Shown piece by piece: positions 1-12,343 of a stretch of 64,000 nucleotides of DNA (position 1 is the stretch's first letter; each line of letters opens with the position of its first letter). The notes under the pieces are model-generated. The model did not search any database and was not told where the DNA came from. It saw nothing but the letters and a program-made list of their open reading frames with translations. Both the position numbers and the translations under genes were made by a program. The DNA is from Costus lasius (Eukaryota > Streptophyta > Magnoliopsida > Zingiberales > Costaceae). The stretch spans positions 2,728,001-2,792,000 of the forward strand of contig JANVAS020000203.1 in assembly GCA_027563935.2 (NCBI GenBank), read 5' to 3'.

Positions 1-1200
1 GAACCAACCGTTCGCACATATGTGAACCGGTTTAATGGAATTCGGTCTAATGCTTTTGGTTCAAAGACCAAACCAAAACAACCCAAGCCATGGTCTAGAT
101 CTCTCTCTGAACCAAATGGTTCAAGATCTAACCGTTGATCTCTTGATGCTTCTGATCTCACTGATCTAGCATCACTTCTCTCGATCGAAGCTTACCGATC
201 TCAATCCCTAATCAATCAAACATGATCAGATCAGATCTCACTTACAATCAGAGTTTAAACTCCTTTAAAACTGAACCCAAACAATTCAGTCCACACGATC
301 TGACTCAAGTAAGCCATATCTTCAAATTGTGCGACCCTGAGGGTTTCCTTTAAATGTCGGTAACGATAACTCACGTTATCACGATCAGTGAGGGGTATCT
401 AGCAACACATCACTGTCTCCCGATATAAAGGAAAGAGTCTTCCAAGACTACACCCAAACCACAGCACAAGTGTGAATCCACTTCACTAGGCATACATGTT
501 TCCTTTGCCACTGGATGTTCTTATTGGACAAGCGTGTCAAGCCTGTAGCTCCAATATGATGAGCATGATTAGATCAGATGAACATAGTCACCTGGGTATG
601 GCCATACACATTCTCAATCATCTCATTTAGGGGGGCCCTTTAGAACATCACACTCCTTAAACAAGGAGACGGCAATCCTATATCTATCACTAGTGTCCTA
701 ACCTGACTCAGGATCATTATCCAAGATAGTCTATAAACATTATGTTTCAAATGATATTGAACTACCTCAAAACAATGACAATCATCATTTAGATACACAA
801 GTGATCTCAAGTCAGAGGACATGTGCCACTTGTTGCAAACAAGGATTATTCACATTGTGACAAGCAATTGAATATCCTAGTAGGGTCTGTCCAGTACATC
901 CAATGTACCCATGAGTCTACATCTTATTCCATGCTCGAAGCATCCTATAAGATTAGAACACATATTAGTCTCAATCATATCAAGGCTGTCTCATGTTCAC
1001 CAAGATATCTCGACTAAGGACAATACAGCATGTCAGCCTAGCTGAACAGCATTGAGACATTATTCAGAAGCACACTTATTGCAGCAGACAATGTATCATA
1101 CTGAATAACAACCATTGCCTTTATAAACATAAGAGTTCATATACATGATACTGAAAGATCCCAAGGCCTCAAACATTAGCCTTAAGGGCATACCCCAACA
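1..1200 (-). mobile_element. Copy E: partial Copia LTR, family 1, reverse orientation
   Basis: Read on the minus strand, an LTR starts at 1200 (TGTTGGGGTATGCCC) and runs left out of the window. It matches the + strand LTRs at 38755 and 44047 along its visible length. To its right there is no polypurine tract, so it is a 5' LTR or a solo LTR, not a 3' LTR. Flanking bases 1201-1205 (ATAGG) would be its right target-site copy; the left copy is out of view. The sequence to the right belongs to the leader of the Copia element F, so E inserted into F. Short ORFs here are not supported as genes. Confidence 0.85.
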
Positions 1201-1205
1201 ATAGG

Positions 1206-2125
1206 TTAAGGTTCATCAAAGACAACAAGGAGCCTTCTTCAATTGGAGTCAGAAGTGGCGCCAGCTTTGGAAGCGTGGTGATGGATTTGCGATTGAAGGA
1301 AGGACACATGCTTTTGGCTTCTGGCATGGGCTGATTTGCTTCAGGGACTCGCAACCCTTGGATGCACAATAACATGTCACATGGCTCGTGACAAGTTATG
1401 TGTCTGAAAAGGGCTATGACCATATCGACCAAAAATAGCATGCCTGTGATGGTTTATTATTTTGTCCATAGCATGCCTGTGATGTTTTTCCTTTGCTGCC
1501 ATAACCATAGGAAAACTGCATGCTAGAAAAGAATAAAAACATGCAAAAACTCTCAATACAATATCAAGTCGATAGCCTTCTAACGCATAGCCCTCATCAA
1601 ACTATCGATCGGTGGTGTTGTGAACTGTTTCCCACCCTCGTGGGACACACCCACTTATCTTTAGAAGGTGTGCGGTGACAATGATTTCCCCAGTCCAGTT
1701 TTAACCTGGGCGTGCCTTCGCAAGGAAATTTGTTGGCCCTGGGCATAACGGTTAGGACCAGACTTGACTGGTTTTTCATATGTCATTAACATGATGAATT
1801 ACTAGAGGCAGCTGTTGAGAGGATAGGGTTCTGTGTTGTATCCAGCCCTCACTTGTTTGTCTTAACTAAGAGGAATTGTGCATGGCACAATTGGCTGGCG
1901 TGCCTACCTAAGGAAGCATGAGACTCTCTGTGCATCTCAACTCACCCTCGTCAGTCGCGGAGACCTTATGTGAAATTAGGATCCTACTCACTTATTTCCA
2001 TGTTGAGTTAGAGAGTTCTCAACTTGTTTTGGAAGTAGTGCGAGCATAGCATTAAATTTAAAGTCCTTGTTAAATGCTTTATCATAGTACTTATTTTACT
2101 TATTTGCTTATTGTAGAAGGCATCT
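1206..2125 (+). other. 5' untranslated leader of F with hairpins
   Basis: Non-coding leader, recognisable from about 1402 by similarity to the leaders of G and H. It has the repeated GCATGCCTGTGATG motif (near 1440 and 1471) and the block starting near 1570. Hairpins: CCCAC/GTGGG at 1631-1644, an 8-bp stem AATTGTGC/GCACAATT at 1874-1892, and a partly decayed CTCAC/GTCAG at 1941-1954. Segment 1206-1400 has no recognised match; I take it as diverged leader. Confidence 0.6.
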
Positions 2126-4786
2126 CCTGATCTAAGATTGAAACTTTATAAACATAAACTGGATGGGACAAATTGGACAAAATGGTTCAAGACTTTGTCC
2201 AAGATACTGGAACAAGAACATAAGGTGCATCTTCTTGAAAGACCTCCATCCCAGCCCAGTGTGTATTTCACTAATGACTGGGAGTGGAATGTCTATCTTG
2301 AACATTGTGAAGATAACGAACAGTACACTGCTCTTGTCTTAGAGTGCATGACCCCAGAGGTCAAGGTTGAATGTGATGAGATGGGGATCTATGATCTAAT
2401 CATACATCTCAAAGGTCTCTTCACACCATGCTCTATAGACAATGATCAGGAGAGTTCTGTTGGATCTTCAGAATGTGTGCCTGAATCTGAGAAAGACCAT
2501 GGTTCTGTATCTTGGAAGCTAATACTTCGGAAGACTGGGAATGCATGGGTATTTCGAAGAGGATTGATGGCCAAGAAGAGCATGGCAAAGAGGAAGGGAT
2601 GTAATCCATCCGCTTCAGGTATTGTGTTACCGAGGTCTTTTGTCTACTTCTTATTCATGGGTACTGGGTACCTTATGTGAGGCTCACATATGTTTTACAT
2701 GTGCAGGAGCTCAAAAGAAGTAGGACGAAGAGGCTTGATGGGATCGACTCTCGGGTCAGGGACGGAGCATTGGATGCTGCTGTTGATATCATCTCACTGC
2801 CTTGAAGACTTTATATAGAACTTTGCTATTATTGTATCAGCTTATGTATTAGAACATCATTCCTTTTGGAAAGGACTTCAGTTTGAAATAATAAATAATA
2901 TTTTTCTTTAATCTGAGATGTTCTATTGAAGTGATACAATTGACAATAGTTCTATATGTAACACAAGATCAGATCTAATGATTCAATAAAATTCCTCTTA
3001 TAGCATTGTCTCTTGAACCATAGAACAATGGTCACATCCAAAAGTCCATGGACTATTGGGATCATTATCCTTTCAGGATTATGATACATGTGAGCCTAGT
3101 TCAAAGGAACAATGTGACAGATGCTGCCTTCACCGGAAAAGATGGAAGGAATAAGTGACTTGTTGGATCTATGACACAGCAATGTGAGTGGACCCATGTA
3201 AACAAGCACTAAAAGGAGTTTTATATATATACTTCATTAGGTATGGGTATGCCTCACGCAACCCAAGAACTTTGGAAAAATCCAAGAAGTTCATAAATGA
3301 AGTATTGAGTCAAATTGAAGGATCTATCAAAGCACCTTGATTGGATCAAGATGATTAAGTGGAGAATTTGATGACTGTCCTAAGAAGTGTGGAGTTATCT
3401 CACAGCCTTCTTAGGTCACCACTGTGTGGTGAATTTCAAAGAAAGAAAAGGAACACATTGGATGTGGTTCCAACTTTGAATAAGTCATGCAAATATACTA
3501 CTATGTTGCCATGCAAACAGATGTACTGCTACTCCATAAGAAAATGTCTAAGTTAGCTTTTGAGTTGAGAACTGCAAATATCCCATTTCTTCAATGGAAT
3601 TGGGAATGTAATGTGTAGTGATTCAAAAGTATGTGTGGTGCACTATAGAGTGCTAATTCTATCCCATGGAGAACAAAACATTTGTTGCTCAAAATGCTGT
3701 CTCTCTTGAGAAAGTATTTCTTTTGAAAGAAGCTAGTGGGAGTAGATTTGATTTGGACAAGGTCCAGAATCAACCACAATATAATTAGACACACATGGAG
3801 AGCAAAATCTCACATACAGGTTGAAAGTCAACCTGAGGTTCAAGTAACACAGGAATAACATAAGTCTGGATCGATTCGATATGCTGGGCATGACGAATTT
3901 TTCATCAACCATGAACCTAAGACTTATGAGGAAATAGAAGCGGTCGGTGGACCAGATTCCAAGAAATGGCTAAGGGCCATGAGAACCATAATGGACTCCA
4001 TATCTGCTAATCAAGTCTGGGACTTGGATAAGCTGCCAAAAGGGGTAATTCCCACAGGCTATAATGAATCTTCTAGGAAGATAGACATGGAAGGTAACAT
4101 TGTTACCTTAAAGGACAAGCTAGTGAACAATAATTTCAGGCAAATCCACTGGGTGGATAATAATGAAATTTTCACCAATAGCTGAGCTTTAAGTCCATTA
4201 GGGATCTGCTTGTTGTAATTGCATGATCAATTATGGCATCTTGTTATGATAACTGCTTTTCTTGCAAGGACATCTGAAAAGATATCTATAAGGAAATAGC
4301 CAGAAGGTTTTCATATCAAGGCCATATAGATATGCATGATGTTATGCAAGCATGGTTGAAAAAGCCTGTGTTTACAAGAAGATTAGTGGGAGCACCTTAA
4401 TAGTATTTCTTGTTCTAGATGATTGATGACATTCTCCTCACATGGAATGACATCTCAACTCTTCACATGGTGAAAGAAAGGTTTGATATGTATTTCAAGA
4501 AGAATGATCTAGGGAATGATGCCAACATCTTAGGCATGAGGATCTAAAGATAGAGATCCAAGAAAGTCATTGCCCTTTAGTCAATCTATGTTCATCCAAG
4601 AGTTTCTGGAGAGGTTTATATTGGATGATTCCAAATATTGATACCTTCCTGGAAGATATGGTCTGAGTCTCTCAAAGATGTTGTGTCCTGTGGCACAGCT
4701 GGAGAGTAATAACATGGGTCTAAAGTCCTGATACATGGTGTGTAGGATGGATCATGTTTTGAATAATATACTCAAGACCATTTGTG
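2126..4786 (+). pseudogene. Decayed Copia gag-protease-integrase-RT of F
   Basis: Fragmentary similarity to the G polyprotein in the expected order. A gag remnant opens near 2126 and keeps a 180-codon ORF at 2138-2680 with the TNW..W motif and the E..HKVHLLE segment, matching the G and H gag N-terminus. A protease-region remnant lies about 2610-2800. Stretch 2800-3190 shows no recognisable domain. Integrase core remnants lie about 3200-3560 and RT remnants from about 3900; 3979-4185 matches the MDSxSANQVWDL segment of RT. Many stops and small indels are present, so no functional product is expected. The coding region is then cut by G within the RNase H domain. Confidence 0.75.
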
Positions 4787-4791
4787 GCAAA
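4787..4791. repeat. Target-site duplication of G, left copy
   Basis: GCAAA directly precedes the first base of the G 5' LTR. The same five bases directly follow its 3' LTR. Confidence 0.95.
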
Positions 4792-6750
4792 TGTTGGTGT
4801 ATATGCCCTAGGACCTAGTTTTGGCCAACTTATGTACTACTTGACATTGATACAAATATATCATTCTGGCATTGTCGTTATCATTGTTTGACTACACCTG
4901 CGATTGTGTACTTACATGATAATGTCCCTGGAGACAGATTGGATCTGTGCTCGAATTATAATCCCCAGTCAATGTACCTTAGTGGATATGGGACAGCTAT
5001 GGTACTTGTGAGACTGGTATGTGGGCTGGTTAGACACGTGGTGCTAACGCAGACACATGTGTATATCATTGGGGATATACTGGATAGACCCGCTATGAGG
5101 CTATGACTTGGTGTCATGAGTTATCCTCATAAGTGACAGGAGATGCATTGATCCCTTGACTTGAGCTCATTGATCATTCTATATGATTAGGGACTTGCTT
5201 TGATACAACCTAACACCTTGCCGTAGCTGGGAGGTCATAACGGTTGTTATTGAGCATGTCACGACCCATATGAGAAGATCAATGGACAGACATAGGATTT
5301 GCCCCCTTCCCTAAGGAAGTATGATATCCATGGAGCTCCTTTATGGTTCTATGACTGAGAGTGTATGGCCATACCCAGGTGAGAACCTGTTTTAGTCATA
5401 GCCATGTGATTGGATGAAAACAAGTGGTGACACACTTGTCCAATCGGATATCAGTTCAGCAAAGAGACTGTAATGCATTTGTACCTAGTTGCGATGATGG
5501 GGATGTCGATGTCGATATCCATTCCAACGACCTGGGTAGCAGCGATGCACTGCTAGGTGCCACTCACTGCTTGTGATGACCTTTGGTCAGCACTGCCAGC
5601 ATCAGAGGAACCTACAGGGTCGCACACCTTGATACTTGAGTTCTCGTATTGATCGGGAAGCCTTATGATCGAGTTATTGGATAACTCGGATCTAATTGGG
5701 AGATTTCATCAGCGCCAATGGACCTGATGAGATGGAAGAATGTTATTGGAGCCAAACTTCATTTTTGGCAGGTTGACCCGTATTTGACCATGGTTGGTCA
5801 CATTTGGATTAGGGTTGCATTGGATTGGATCCAAGTGCTTAATCAACCTATGCAATGATGTTTGGGCTAGCTCATTATCCAATGAGGCCCAATAACAAGT
5901 TTTCATGAAGAGATGAGAGGCTAAAAGGGTATAATGGGGAGAAACATGAACCATTAGGCGCCTAGGGGCATAATGGGGTCATGTTGGCGCCTTTCCTTCA
6001 TTATGGAAGTAAAGGGCGCCTCCCCCTCTCTTCCTAGGATGGAATGCATGCCTTTATGGCATTGCTTGAGGCGCAAGGCAAGGCCTTGGCGCACAAGGAA
6101 AGGCGTGGGAACAAAAGGTAAGGTTGAATGAGAATTATGGAAATGTCTTGGAGACTTTCCTTATCTCAAACCTCCTCATCCTAGCCCTACACTTGTCATG
6201 ATCCTAGCCATTACCCTAACCGCCTCTTGCCCTATAAATGTGACCCTAGTCGCCCCCTCTTGTGAGTAATCAATCCTTGAAGGCGTGAACACAAGAAGAG
6301 GGGCGAAAGGCTTGGGGCAAGGGCGCATCTTCTTCCATAACCGCGAGCTTCTTCCCTTCTTCCTCTTTGGCGCAAGAGAAGGAAAGGCTTGGCGGCATTC
6401 TCCCTTCTCCTCTCTTCTTCTTCAATTGGCGCTTCTACCTTGGAGGTGGCGCAAGCATTCAAGAAGAGAACTAAGGCTTGGATCTTCTTCCCGAGGCTAG
6501 CACCGGGCGTGGAAGAAGAGAACTCAAGAGATCCGTGTGTGTGAGACTGCAGAGGGCGTACACTTGGATGCCTACATCGGCATCGCTCCACATTGCTCTT
6601 AAGGTATTTCCTAACTCATCGTGTCGACTCCCTTGCATGCGATCTTCACTGGGTTTTTGGGACCGGCCTATTTCAGGGACATTCTTCCGCTGCGAAAAAT
6701 GTATGTCCATAACTCTGAAAATTGTAAAATGTCCCCGGGGTTTCCCAACA
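4792..6750 (+). repeat. 5' LTR of G
   Basis: 1,959-bp LTR, TG...CA ends, nearly identical to 12344-14301. A TATA-like TATAAAT lies at 6233-6239. ORFs inside it recur in the other LTR only because the LTRs are copies. Confidence 0.95.
6233..6239 (+). promoter_or_regulatory. Probable TATA box in the G 5' LTR
   Basis: TATAAAT about 520 bp before the LTR end, the usual position for the U3/R promoter of such elements. The 3' LTR copy is at 13784-13790. Transcription start was not determined. Confidence 0.5.
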
Positions 6751-8415
6751 GTGGTATCAGAGCGACTTGCAAGACTCGAACGATGTTTTATGCTTTTCTT
6801 CCATGCTCACATGCCATATCTCTATTTTCGTAAATAGCATGATGCATGGCAATCGATTTTTCTAAAAATAGAAAAATTAGGGTTTCTTGTTTCTATCATC
6901 CTCTCAATCTCTTTTGGAATTTTTGGACTATTTTTCTTGTTTGATTTAAAGATCAAAGGCGCACGTGATTTTGTCAAGTAGGACGGGCATTGTGTCTTCG
7001 GACTGGCCAAGTCTCTTGATCTGACAAAATTGCCAGCCGAAAGGATCTCTGAAATCATCATGAAAAATAAATCGCAATAAACCAAAAGACTTGTGAGAAG
7101 AAGATGAGAAAAAGAAACTGGTTTTGTGAAAAAGTAAAATTTCAGATTTTATGTTTTTCATGAGCATGTAGAATTGCATGAGTAAATACCTTGATTGTGC
7201 ATGATGTTGTGATCATTAGTCAAGCCCCCCCCCCCCCTTGCATGCCTGCGATGTATCCTTGTGCGGCCTGCGTGCCATCTTTTTCATTATTTTTGTAAAA
7301 ATTAAGAGGAAGATTAAGGGCTAGGCGCATCCTTCTTGGACTTTGATGCTCGCATCTTACTTGATGGCGCAAGCATGCAAGGTGGCGCATGCAAGCTGGT
7401 GCTTGGTTGCTTGGTGGCGCAAAAGGTCTTGACCCCTTGCATGGTGGCGCACCTTCCTTGGAGGAAGACCATGGCATTGGCCGAACCTATGGGGAACTTT
7501 TAAAGTGTACCTCTAGGGTTTGAGAGCTAAACCATGAGAGAAGGACCTTGGAGCCAACCTTGAAGTTCAAGCAAGAGGTCGGCTAGGTTAGGTCTAGTTT
7601 TTGGGGCTTGAGTTCTAGGACAAGAGTTGAACCTATTTCATGGCATGGATTGGTTCAATGTCTTGTATAGGATATGATCACATCATCCTTTACTGCTTTT
7701 ATTATTATCTGCAGAAGCATGCCTGAAATGTTTTACCGTTATGTTATCACTATAGGATTGCATGCCTGTAATGATAGACATAAGATAAAACTGAGATGAT
7801 GAGACCTTAAACAAAAACCCTCAATTAAAATATCAAGTCTGGTAGCCTTCTAACGCGTAGCCCTCACTAAGCTATCGATCAGTGGAGTTGTGAATTGTTT
7901 CCCACCCTCGTGGGACACACCCACTTATCTTTAGAAAGTGCGTGGTGGCAATGGTTTCCCCAGTCCAGTTTTAACCTGGGCGTGCCTTCGCAAGGAAACT
8001 CGTTGGCCCTGGGCATAACGGTTAGGAATGGACTTGACTAGAAGTTCACATGTGCTGGGCACATGGTGAAAGTCTAGAGGCATCGTTGAGAGGTAAAGGT
8101 TTCATGTTGTATCTAGCCTTCGCTGGACATGAAATGCCCAGACTGTCTCGACAAGGGGAGTTGCTTGGAGCAACCGGCCGGCGTGCCCACCTTAGGAAGC
8201 ATGGGTTACTTTGTGCATCTCATCCCACCCTCGTGGGACGCAAAGCCTCATGTGAAATAAGGATCCCATCTCACTAGGAAGTTTTAAACTTCCTGATTGA
8301 CTTTGTGGGTTGTCAATTCGAATTTAAAATAGTGGGAGCCATGGTCATTTAAAACAAGTCCAGTTTAAATGATTCGAAGTAGTACTAATCTGTTCTTCTT
8401 GGGTGTTGTAGAACA
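6751..8415 (+). other. PBS and 5' leader of G
   Basis: The PBS at 6752-6764 (TGGTATCAGAGCG) fits the 3' end of plant initiator tRNA-Met, one base after the LTR. About 1.65 kb of non-coding leader follows. It has a run of 13 C (7225-7237), the GCATGCCTG motif near 7718 and 7760, and three hairpins: CCCAC/GTGGG at 7901-7914, GTTGCT/AGCAAC at 8160-8174 and CCCAC/GTGGG at 8224-8237. The block 7840-8280 aligns with the leaders of F, H, A and B. No ORF here looks coding. Confidence 0.8.
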
Positions 8416-8922
8416 ATGGCTACAAACACTGGCGGATTATCACTGCGATCACTCCTTGATAAGGATAAGTTAGTTGGAACTAACTTTATGGACTGGCATC
8501 GGAATTTGAGGATAGTCCTCAAGCTCGAGAAGAAGCTGTATGTCCTTGAACAGCCTCTTCCTGCGGCTCCTCCGCCTAATGCCCGAACGGCAGACAGAGA
8601 TGCTTATAGAAAGCATCAGGATGACTCTTTGGAGGTTGCATGTCTTATGCTAGCCAGTATGGCACCTGAACTGCAGGTGCAATATGAGGAGCAAAACGCT
8701 TTTCAGATGATTACTCGTCTGAAACAGATGTTCGAGGCTCAGGCTAGAACTGAGAGATTTGACACCGCCAAAGCAGTCTTTCGGTGCAAGTTGTCTGAAG
8801 GTGCACCAGTGAGACCCCATGTTCTCAAACTCATTGGGAATGTGGATCATCTCAGGAGACTGGGACACACCATAGACAATGAGCTAGTTGTGGATCTTAT
8901 TCTTCATTCCCTGCCCCCCTAG
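8416..8922 (+). pseudogene. gag: Copia gag N-terminal part of G, ends in frameshift
   Basis: Starts with MATNTGG; the copia-type gag domain spans about residues 8-168, with the LVGTNFMDW and LYVLEQPLP segments shared with the A, B and H gag proteins. It would form the nucleocapsid particle in the cytoplasm. The frame closes at 8920-8922 after a run of six C; one C more than expected from alignment with B shifts the frame, and the domain continues in the next frame (FIINFNMN). Copia elements normally make gag and pol as one frame, so this is most simply an inactivating insertion or a sequencing error in a homopolymer. Confidence 0.85.
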
Positions 8923-11900
8923 CTTCAGTCCGTTTATCATCAACTTCAACATGAACCGAATTGAGTGCACACGGGAGGAATTGATGAATATGCTCCAAAC
9001 AGCTGAGCGAGAGATGGGTAAGACCAAACCCAATTCTGTTCTTTTGGTCCCTGCGACCAAGAAGATAAAGAAGAAGGGTAAGGCACGTGCTAAGAGCAGT
9101 GCCAGAGGTCCTACCAAAGCACTGAAGAAAAGGGCGAAGAAGTCAAAGGAACAGAGGTGTTTTCACTGTGGCGAGCAGGGCCACTGGAGAAGGGACTGCA
9201 GGCAGCTTCAGAATGAGGAGAAGAAAGGCTTGGCCTTAACTTCTAGCTCAGGTATTTATGTTACAGAAGTCAACCTTTCTACTTCTATGTCATGGGTATT
9301 GGATACCGCATGTGGAGCTCATATTTGTACAAATATGCAGGGGCTCAAGAAAAGTAGATCGGTGCGGCTTGGAGAGATTGACCTACGCGTTGGAAACGGG
9401 GCACAGGTTGCTGCTGTTGCTGTAGGCGTTTTGACTCTCTCCTTGCCTTCTGGACTTCAATTAGAACTGGACAATTGCTTTTGTGTACCTTCACTAACTA
9501 AGAACATTGTATCCATTCCTTGCTTGGCAAGGAAAGGATTTAAATTTGAAATAAATAAGAACTCCTGTTCTTTTACATTTGCAAATATGTTCTATGGGAA
9601 GGGTACTTTGTGCAATGGTCTATATATCTTGGATATGGAAAGTTCTATTTGTAACATAAGCAATAAGAGGACCAAACTGAGTGGTTCAGTTGGTGCTTTC
9701 CTATGGCACTGTCGATTAGCCCATATAAACAAGAATCGCATCCAACAACTCCATGCAAATGGATTGTTAGATTCAAGTTCCTTGGAGGAATTTGATACTT
9801 GTGAACCTTGTTTATTAGGGAAGATGACAAAGGCGCCCTTCACCAAGATTGGTGAGAGGGCAGAAGGTTTATTGGATCTCATACATACTGATGTGTGTGG
9901 GCCCTTCAATAAACAAGCCAGAGGAGGGTACAACTACTTCATTACCTTCACTGATGACTTCAGTAGGTATGGTTATGTCTACTTAATGAGACATAAATCT
10001 GAATCCTTTGAGAAATTCAAGGAGTTCAAGAATGAAGTAGAGAACCAGCTTGGAAGATCCATTAAAGCTCTTCGATCAGATTGAGGTGGAGAATACCTGA
10101 GTGGTGAGTTCTTTGACTATTTGAGAGAGTGTGGGATCATATCCCAACTCACTCCTCCTGGAACACCTCAATGGAATGGTGTGTCTGAAAGGAGAAATCG
10201 AACTTTATTGGATATGGTTCGATCCATGATGAGTCATGCAACTCTACCTTCATCATTCTGGGGGCATGCACTAGAAACAGCTTCTCTGATACTGAATAAT
10301 GTTCCATCTAAAAGTGTCTCCAAAATACCATACGAGGTGTGGAGTGGGAGACGCCCTAATCTCACGTTTATCAGGATCTGGGGATGTGAGGCTTATGTCA
10401 AACGTCAGGATTCTAGCAAGCTAGAACCTAGATCTGATAAGTGTGTGTTTGTGGGGTATCCTAAGGAAACTAAAGGATACTACTTCTATGTCCCAACTGA
10501 GAACAAAGTTTTTGTTGCTCAGGGTGCTGTCTTTCTAGAGAAAGAATTTCTTATGAAAGAAGTTAGTGGGAGGAAGTTTGACTTGGATGAGGTCCAAGTG
10601 CAAGCACAAGACAAAGAGATGGAATCTGAGCCACCTGCACCGGTTGCTAGGCAACCTGAGGCTCAGACACAGGTCCCGCGTAGGTCTGGGAGAATTCGTC
10701 GTGCACCTGAAAGGTATGGGTCGCTACTGACCCAACACGATGGGATCTTCATCATTGAGGATGAACCTAGAACCTATGATGAGGCGGTCAGTGGACCGGA
10801 CTCTGAGAAATGGCTTGACGCCATGAGATCTGAGATGGATTCCATGTCGGCTAACCAAGTCTGGGATTTGGTTGAGCTGCCTGATGGGGTAAAACCCATA
10901 GGGTGTAAATGGGTCTTCAAGAAGAAGACAGACATGGATGGCAAAATAGTTACCTATAAGGGTAGACTAGTGGCTAAAGGATTTAAACAAGTCCACGGGG
11001 TGGACTATGATGAAACCTTCTCGCTAGTTGCCATGATTAAATCCATTCGGATTCTGCTTGCTATAGCTGCATATCATGACTATGAGATATGACAGATGGA
11101 TGTGAAAACAGCGTTCCTTAACGGGAAGCTGACTGAGGATGTGTATATGACACAACCTGATGGCTTCATCCATCCTGCAGAGGCTAATAAGGTCTGCAGG
11201 CTAAAGAGGTCCATTTATGGATTAAAGCAAGCATCTCGAAGTTGGAATCTTCGATTTGATGAGGCCGTGAGAGATTATGGCTTTATCAAAAGCGAAGATG
11301 ACGCCTGTGTATACAGAAAATTCAGTGGGAGCTTGGTAATTTTTCTGGTCTTGTATGTTGATGACATACTGCTCATCGGAAATGACATCCCTAGTCTTCA
11401 AGCTGTGAAGACATGGTTGGGGAAGTGTTTCGAGATGAAAGACTTAGGGGAGGCCGCCTATATTCTAGGCGTGAGGATCTACCAGGATAGATCCAAGAGG
11501 CTCTTGGCCCTTAGTCAAAGTACTTACATTGATAAGGTACTGGAGATGTTCTACATGGAGCAATCCAAGAAAGGATACCTTCCAGTGTGACATGGCCTTA
11601 CTCTCTCAAAGAGACAGTGTCCTACAACACAGGCTGAGAGGGATGACATGAGTCGAATTCCTTATGCTTCGGCAGTAGGATCAATCATGTATGCAATGTT
11701 ATGTACTAGACCAGATGTGGCATATGCTGTGAGCATAACCAGCCGATACCAATCCAATCCAGGTCTACAGCATTGGGTGGCTGTAAAGAACATCCTAAAG
11801 TATCTGAGAAGAACTAAGGATTTGTTCTTGGTCTATGGGGGACAGGAAGAGCTCAGTATGCAGGGCTATACTGATGCATCGTTCCAGTCTGACCCTGACG

Positions 11901-12322
11901 ACTTTAGATCGCAGGCCGGCTATGTGTTCAAGATAAATGGAGGCGCTGTATGTTGGAAGAGCTTCAAGCAATCCACCATAGCAGATTCTCCAACCGAAGC
12001 TGAGTATGTGGCTGAGGAAGCTGTTTGGATAAGGAAGTTCTTATGTGATCTTCAAGTGGTACCTAGTGCAATGGATCCCATTGAACTCTATTGTGACAAC
12101 AATGGAGCAATTGCACAAGCCAAGGAACCACGGTCTCATCAAAGATCCAAACACATACTCAGAAGATTTCACCTGATCAGAGAGATCATTGACAGAGGTG
12201 ATGTCAAGATTAGCAGAGTAGACACAGAGAACAATCTGGCAGACCCATTGACCAAGGCTTTGGCGCAGCAGAAGCATGATGGTCACGCTAGAGATATGCG
12301 GTTGAGATTCCTCGACTTCTAG
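8923..12322 (+). pseudogene. pol: Copia gag C-terminus, protease, integrase, RT, RNase H of G
   Basis: One reading frame from the gag frameshift to the TAG at 12320-12322, broken only by three TGA codons at 10082-10084, 11090-11092 and 11588-11590. Order: gag C-terminal part, zinc knuckle CFHCGEQGHWRRDC, protease LDTACG (Ala where the family usually has Gly), integrase zinc finger (HCRLAH...CEPC) and core (first Asp in HTDVCGP, second Asp just before the first TGA, Glu in SERRNR), RT with YVDD, and RNase H with TEAEY. Compared with B, RNase H lacks about five codons after EYVA. All three stops fit C-to-T or G-to-A transitions, assuming the ancestral codons seen in related copies. Replication could only occur in trans. 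Confidence 0.9.
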
Positions 12323-12332
12323 GTCTTAGTGC

Positions 12333-12341
12333 AAGTGGGAG
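12333..12341 (+). other. Polypurine tract of G
   Basis: AAGTGGGAG two bases before the 3' LTR start. The same motif precedes the 3' LTRs of F and B. It is the plus-strand primer of LTR elements. Confidence 0.85.
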
Positions 12342-12343
12342 AT

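Noticed and set aside
1169..1441. 90-codon minus-strand ORF
   Set aside because: It crosses the E LTR/F leader junction, so it is a chance product of two unrelated sequences.
4888..5106. 72-codon ORF present in both G LTRs
   Set aside because: LTR copy effect; no domain and no reason for coding.
6232..6710. Overlapping ORFs of 71-119 codons on both strands in the G LTR
   Set aside because: They recur in the 3' LTR only because the LTRs are copies. No domain, overlapping strands, low-complexity composition.
7225..7237. C13 run as a regulatory element
   Set aside because: Homopolymer in a non-coding leader, not kept in the other copies; slippage or sequencing artefact is more likely.
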